DNA from: Acidobacteriaceae bacterium
GTDB taxonomy: Bacteria > Acidobacteriota > Terriglobia > Terriglobales > Acidobacteriaceae
Length of the DNA stretch: 64,000 bases
Direction: 5' to 3'
NCBI GenBank assembly: GCA_003132405.1
Contig: PKXQ01000109.1
Span: forward strand, 52,946-116,945
Within the stretch, counting starts at the first letter, position 1. Each line of letters begins with the position of its first letter. A model generated the notes under the pieces. The model made no database searches. It was not told the DNA's origin and saw nothing but the letters and a program-made list of their open reading frames with translations. This document shows, piece by piece, positions 59,993 through 64,000 of this stretch. A program made the translations under genes and the position numbers.

Positions 59993-61930
59993 ATGCCAGT
60001 AACTAAGCAACTTACTATTCATCGTCTGTTGCTGTTTTTATCTTGTGTCATTCTCTGCGGCGCAGCTCGGCAGGCCAAGGCATCGCTCGGCTTCCAGACC
60101 ATTTCGCAGGACGAGCTCAAGATGACCAGCGAGCCTCAGGCGCCCGGTGCGCCCGCCATCATTTTATTTCGCGAGGTCGACCGTGATGACAACATTCACA
60201 CTCCTCACGAAGACAATTACTTTCGCATCAAAATCCTCACCGAAGAGGGCCGCAAGCACGCCGATATCGAGATACCCTTCCTGAAAGAAAATGAAAACGT
60301 AGTGGCCCTCAAAGCTCGAACCATCCGGCCCGATGGTTCGGTGGCTAACTTCGAAGGCAAGGTTTTCGAAAAATATTTGCTCAAGGGAAGATTTGAAGGA
60401 AGGCAATTGAAGGTCCTGGCAAAAACCTTCACCCTCCCCGACGTCCAGGTGGGCAGTATCATAGAGTACTCCTACACTGTCGATTATGGCGAATACAAGC
60501 TCTTCGACTCGCATTGGATTCTGAGTGATGAGCTGTTCACCAAAAAAGCGCTGTTTACGCTGAAACCGTTCAACGACAGCTACTACGGAACGTATTCGCT
60601 ACGGTGGAGCTGGAACACTCTGCCTGCCGGCGCCGTTTCGCCCAAAGAGGGGCCCGACCACATCGTTCGCATGGAGGCGAACAACATACCGGCATTCCAG
60701 AGCGAAGATTTCATGCCCCCTGAGAACGAGTTGAAGTCCCACGTGGATTTTATTTATGAAGAGGGCTTCTCCGAGAAAGATCAGGCCAACTACTGGAAGC
60801 ATTTCGGAAAGCAGCGAAACGGGCAATTGGAAAGCTTTGTAGGCAAGCGTAAAGCGATGGAAGAAGCGGTCGCCCAAATCGTTGCGCCCAGCGACTCGCC
60901 CGGGGTTAAGCTGCGCAAGATCTATGACCGCGTCCAGCAACTCCGCAATACGTCCTACGAAGTCGAAAAGACCGAGCAGGAACAAAAGCTCGCCAAGGAA
61001 AAAACTGTAGAAAATGTAAACGTTGAGGACATCTGGAAACGCGGCTACGGTAACGGAGTTCAGCTGACCTGGCTGTTCCTCGGATTAGCGCGGGCCGCAG
61101 GTTTCGAATCCTACGGGTGCTGGGTTTCCGCCCGCAACGAGTATTTCTTCACCCCGGTCACAATGCAAAGCTCGAAATTAAACGCCAATGTTGTGCTCGT
61201 CAAACTCAATGGCAAGGACGTTTATTTTGATCCCGGAGCGGCTTTTACCCCATTTGGCATGCTGACCTGGTTCGAAGCCGGCACCGTTGGTTTGCGGCTA
61301 GATAAGGACGGTGGCACTTGGATTCAGACCGCGCTGCCACAGGCTTCCGAATCGCGCATCGAACGTGTCGGCAAATTGAAGCTGTCTGACACAGGTGACC
61401 TCGAAGGCAGACTGACCATCACCTACGTCGGCCTGGAAGCCATGTACCGGCGTCTTGAGGAACGGCACGCGGACGAAGCGGCGCGCAAGAAATATTTGGA
61501 GGATGGGCTAAAGGGGCAAATTGAAGCTGGAACAGAAGCCGACCTTAGCAACGAGCCAGACTGGGCGAGTTCAGAAACGCCGCTGGTCGCGGAGTTCGAC
61601 CTCAAGATTCCGGGTTGGGCGTCGAATGCCGGCAGGCGCGTAATGATTCCTGCAGCCGTCTTTACGGCTGGAGAGAGAGGTGTCTTCGACCACGCCAAGC
61701 GCGTATACGCAATCTATTTTGAATATCCCCAGGTGAAGGCGGATGACGTGACCATCGAACTCCCAGCGGGTTGGCAAGTGAGTAGTGTGCCACCGCCGCA
61801 GAATCAGGATGGACACGTCATTCTCTACACTCTGAAAGTCGATCAGAGTCCGGGCACGGTCCGCCTCACGAGGAAATTCGCCGTCGATTTTATGATGTTA
61901 GAAGCGAAGTACTACACCGCATTTGCGTAA
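59993..61930 (+). CDS. DUF3857 protein with degenerate transglutaminase domain
   Basis: 645 aa from ATG at 59993 (AGGAGAG ribosome site), with signal peptide (LLLFLSCVILCGAARQAKA). DUF3857 at ~60-230, transglutaminase-like fold at ~290-420 and a C-terminal beta domain. The catalytic Cys region that should read YGDCKD is YGNGVQ, and the His motif is NANVVLV, so the Cys and His are both lost; only Asp in YFDPG remains. The C-terminus stops with AFA; removing one T (61918-61923) continues LRNFFQVVRTGDGEQIVLQP. Exported, probably non-enzymatic. Confidence 0.85.
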   Translation: MPVTKQLTIHRLLLFLSCVILCGAARQAKASLGFQTISQDELKMTSEPQAPGAPAIILFREVDRDDNIHTPHEDNYFRIKILTEEGRKHADIEIPFLKENENVVALKARTIRPDGSVANFEGKVFEKYLLKGRFEGRQLKVLAKTFTLPDVQVGSIIEYSYTVDYGEYKLFDSHWILSDELFTKKALFTLKPFNDSYYGTYSLRWSWNTLPAGAVSPKEGPDHIVRMEANNIPAFQSEDFMPPENELKSHVDFIYEEGFSEKDQANYWKHFGKQRNGQLESFVGKRKAMEEAVAQIVAPSDSPGVKLRKIYDRVQQLRNTSYEVEKTEQEQKLAKEKTVENVNVEDIWKRGYGNGVQLTWLFLGLARAAGFESYGCWVSARNEYFFTPVTMQSSKLNANVVLVKLNGKDVYFDPGAAFTPFGMLTWFEAGTVGLRLDKDGGTWIQTALPQASESRIERVGKLKLSDTGDLEGRLTITYVGLEAMYRRLEERHADEAARKKYLEDGLKGQIEAGTEADLSNEPDWASSETPLVAEFDLKIPGWASNAGRRVMIPAAVFTAGERGVFDHAKRVYAIYFEYPQVKADDVTIELPAGWQVSSVPPPQNQDGHVILYTLKVDQSPGTVRLTRKFAVDFMMLEAKYYTAFA

Positions 61931-61992
61931 CTTCTTTCAGGTAGTAAGAACCGGCGATGGGGAGCAGATAGTCCTGCAACCAGGGGAAATCC

Positions 61993-63963
61993 ATGCGAGT
62001 AACATCGGTTACTGCCTTCGTTCCGCGCGCCGTTGCCAGCAGCGACGCTCCTCAATGGATGCATTCTCTGGTGGGCGTTACGTTGCCTTCCTATGACGAC
62101 AAGACCGACGCTGTGTTGCTCTATTCCGAGACCAACGTCACAGTGTTGTCGACGGACAAAATCAAGACCCACGTGCGCCAAGCCTTCAAGATCCTGCGGT
62201 CGGAAGGACGAGAGCGGGGAACAGTCAGGGTTTATTTTAATCCCACACGCAAAGTTACAAGTCTGCACGGCTGGTGCATCCCGGCTCAAGGCAAGGATTA
62301 CGAAGTTAAGGACAAGGACGCTGTAGACTTTGCCGCGCCGGCCGAAGGCGGCTATTTGATCGAGGACACAAAGCTCAGAGTGCTGCGCATTCCGGCGCCC
62401 GATACCGGAAACATTGTCGGCTACGAATATGAGGTCGAGGAACAGCCCTTCTGGTTGCAGGATACCTGGGACTTCCAGGGAATCGATCCGGTACGAGAGA
62501 GTCATTATTCGCTGCAAATTCCTGCCGGGTGGAATTTCAAAGCTTCCTGGGCTTCGCACCCAGAGGTGAAGCCGGACGAGGGCCGCGGCAATGTACTGCA
62601 ATGGCAGGTTAGCGATGTGAAGGGAATTAGACGGGAACCTGACATGCCTCCGCTGGAGGGCGTGGCGGCGCAGATGATCGTGTCATTCTTCCCCTCAGGT
62701 GGAACTTCGCAAAAAAATGAGTTCGCCAATTGGGATGGAATGGGAAGTTGGTATGGCAGTCTGATTAATGGGCGGATGGACACGTCGGCGGCGATGAAGC
62801 AGGAGGTAAACAACCTGACCGGCGCAAAGACCTCGCTGCTCGCCAAGATACAAGCCATCGCGGTTTTTGTGCAGCACGACATTCGCTATGTCTCGATCGC
62901 GCTCGGCATCGGTGGCTGGCAACCCCACGCCGCGCCCGACGTTTTTACACGTCGCTACGGAGACTGCAAAGACAAAGCAACGCTCATGCGCACCATGCTG
63001 CGCGAGATTGGCGTCGAATCCTACCATGTAGTCATCAACACAGAACGCGGCTCCGTTACGCAAGATTCACCGGCGCACAATGCCTTCAACCACGTGATAC
63101 TCGCCATCAAATTGCCCGATGAAGTGGCGAAGGATCCTTCGCTGATTGCCACAATGCCGCATCCCAAACTCGGTAAGATTTTGTTTTTCGATCCCACCAA
63201 TGACATAATCCCCTTCGGCCAGATCGGCGGTTACCTGCAGGCCAATTACGGACTACTGGTAATGCCCGAAGGCGGTGAACTGGTCGAGTTACCCCAGCAA
63301 CCGTCGGCGATGAATAGCATCCAGCGCGTCGGCATGCTGACGCTCGACGCCAGCGGAGTATTGAAAGGGGATGTCAGGGAAGTGCGGCTCGGAGATCGCG
63401 CAGCATCGGAGCGCTACCGATTGCGCGCCGTCACCAAGAACGAAGATCGCATCAAGCCGATCGAAGGTCTGCTCGGTGGCTCGCTTGCTAACTTTCAAAT
63501 TGCGCGTGCAAGCGTGGTCAACCTCGACCATGCTGACCTGCCCTTCGGTTTCAACTACACTTTCCAGTCCAGCAATTATGCCAGGAGTGCCGGCAATCTT
63601 CTGCTGGTGCGGCCGCGAGTGCTCGGCAGCAAGTCATCCGGAATACTCGAGACCAAAGAGCCGCGGAAATTTCCGCTCGAATTCGACGGCCCATCCCGTG
63701 ATACGGACAGCTTCGACATAGCGCTGCCTCCGGGCTATGAAGTGGATGAACTGCCGCCGCCAATGGATGTCGAGTACAGTTTCGGCAGCTATCACAGCAA
63801 GACCGAAGCCAGCGGAAACGTCATCCACTACACGCGCAGCATGGAAATCAAAGAGCTGAGCGTTCCCGTCAGCAAAATGGATGAGCTGAAAAAGTTCTAC
63901 CGTATGATCGCATCCGACGAGCGCAATACGGCCGTGCTGAAACCGGCGACTGGCGGAAAGTAA
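61993..63963 (+). CDS. DUF3857 protein with intact transglutaminase-like domain
   Basis: 656 aa. DUF3857 (LLYSETNVTVLSTDKIKTHV) is followed by a transglutaminase-like peptidase domain with Cys in RRYGDCKDKATLMR, His in AHNAFNHVILA and Asp in KILFFDPTND, so the triad is complete, unlike its neighbour. The C-terminal domain ends normally. The N-terminus (MRVTSVTAFVPRAVASSDAP) lacks a proper signal peptide and its first codons derive from the tail of the preceding gene, which suggests that the original start was lost in a rearrangement. Role in the periplasm unknown. Confidence 0.85.
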   Translation: MRVTSVTAFVPRAVASSDAPQWMHSLVGVTLPSYDDKTDAVLLYSETNVTVLSTDKIKTHVRQAFKILRSEGRERGTVRVYFNPTRKVTSLHGWCIPAQGKDYEVKDKDAVDFAAPAEGGYLIEDTKLRVLRIPAPDTGNIVGYEYEVEEQPFWLQDTWDFQGIDPVRESHYSLQIPAGWNFKASWASHPEVKPDEGRGNVLQWQVSDVKGIRREPDMPPLEGVAAQMIVSFFPSGGTSQKNEFANWDGMGSWYGSLINGRMDTSAAMKQEVNNLTGAKTSLLAKIQAIAVFVQHDIRYVSIALGIGGWQPHAAPDVFTRRYGDCKDKATLMRTMLREIGVESYHVVINTERGSVTQDSPAHNAFNHVILAIKLPDEVAKDPSLIATMPHPKLGKILFFDPTNDIIPFGQIGGYLQANYGLLVMPEGGELVELPQQPSAMNSIQRVGMLTLDASGVLKGDVREVRLGDRAASERYRLRAVTKNEDRIKPIEGLLGGSLANFQIARASVVNLDHADLPFGFNYTFQSSNYARSAGNLLLVRPRVLGSKSSGILETKEPRKFPLEFDGPSRDTDSFDIALPPGYEVDELPPPMDVEYSFGSYHSKTEASGNVIHYTRSMEIKELSVPVSKMDELKKFYRMIASDERNTAVLKPATGGK

Positions 63964-64000
63964 GGCTATTCGAGAGATTTGGTCGGGGAGAGAGGATTTG

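Overview
The window looks like a chromosomal contig from a Gram-negative, GC-rich soil bacterium, most likely an Acidobacteriota (Terriglobia/Koribacter-like). This is inferred from the gene set: type IVa pilins in tandem, a Ser/Thr kinase fused to a TolB/PD40 propeller, clustered DUF3857/transglutaminase proteins, TMTC-like membrane TPR proteins, acidobacterial-looking RpoZ and Rho, and heptanucleotide repeat arrays between genes. No rRNA, tRNA or CRISPR array was seen.

Layout. 1-4.4 kb: an ABC exporter and three tandem type IV pilin genes (plus a fossil fourth) with sigma-54-type promoters. 4.7-9.9 kb: two TMTC-like TPR membrane glycosyltransferase candidates flanking a Rieske oxygenase. 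10-12.3 kb: a SpoIIE-type phosphatase and a radical SAM protein. 12.3-23.6 kb: an accessory island with a family-B DNA polymerase-like gene, an MmeI/YeeA-type methyltransferase, a GIY-YIG nuclease, a frameshifted DUF5343 gene with an Swt1-type HEPN gene, two unknown small genes, a solo Cas1 carrying Zn-finger and HTH extensions, and an IS110 fragment. One palindromic repeat family occurs at both ends and in the middle of the island. 24-30.8 kb: a pseudo-receiver, an M16 peptidase pair, secreted proteins and small HicB/Rap1a-like genes. 30.8-33 kb: rho, rpoZ, rpsT. 33-39.3 kb: a Ycf46-like AAA ATPase, DUF2971, mazEF and a Ser/Thr kinase. 39.6-44.9 kb: phoH-ybeY-corC-hyp-era-rsbW-like housekeeping block. 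45-48.7 kb: ntrYX-like two-component pair. 48.9-50.8 kb: a frameshifted GH10 xylanase and an endonuclease III-like protein. 51-58.7 kb: pilB-pilT-pilC-pilS-pilR. 59-64 kb: three related DUF3857/transglutaminase secreted proteins, two of them rearranged.

How the parts work together. PilB, PilT and PilC make and retract the pilus built from the three PilA proteins. PilS/PilR probably switches pilA on through sigma-54: good -24/-12 elements lie upstream of pilA1 and pilA3, and TGTCA-type sites lie about 110 bp upstream of them, with the same palindrome upstream of pilB. The most unusual region is the 12.3-23.6 kb island. There a PolB-like protein and a Cas1 protein, both ending in an HTH and both 5'-truncated, bracket restriction-like and HEPN genes. 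This resembles a decayed casposon-like element or a Cas1-PolB system with a defence cargo.
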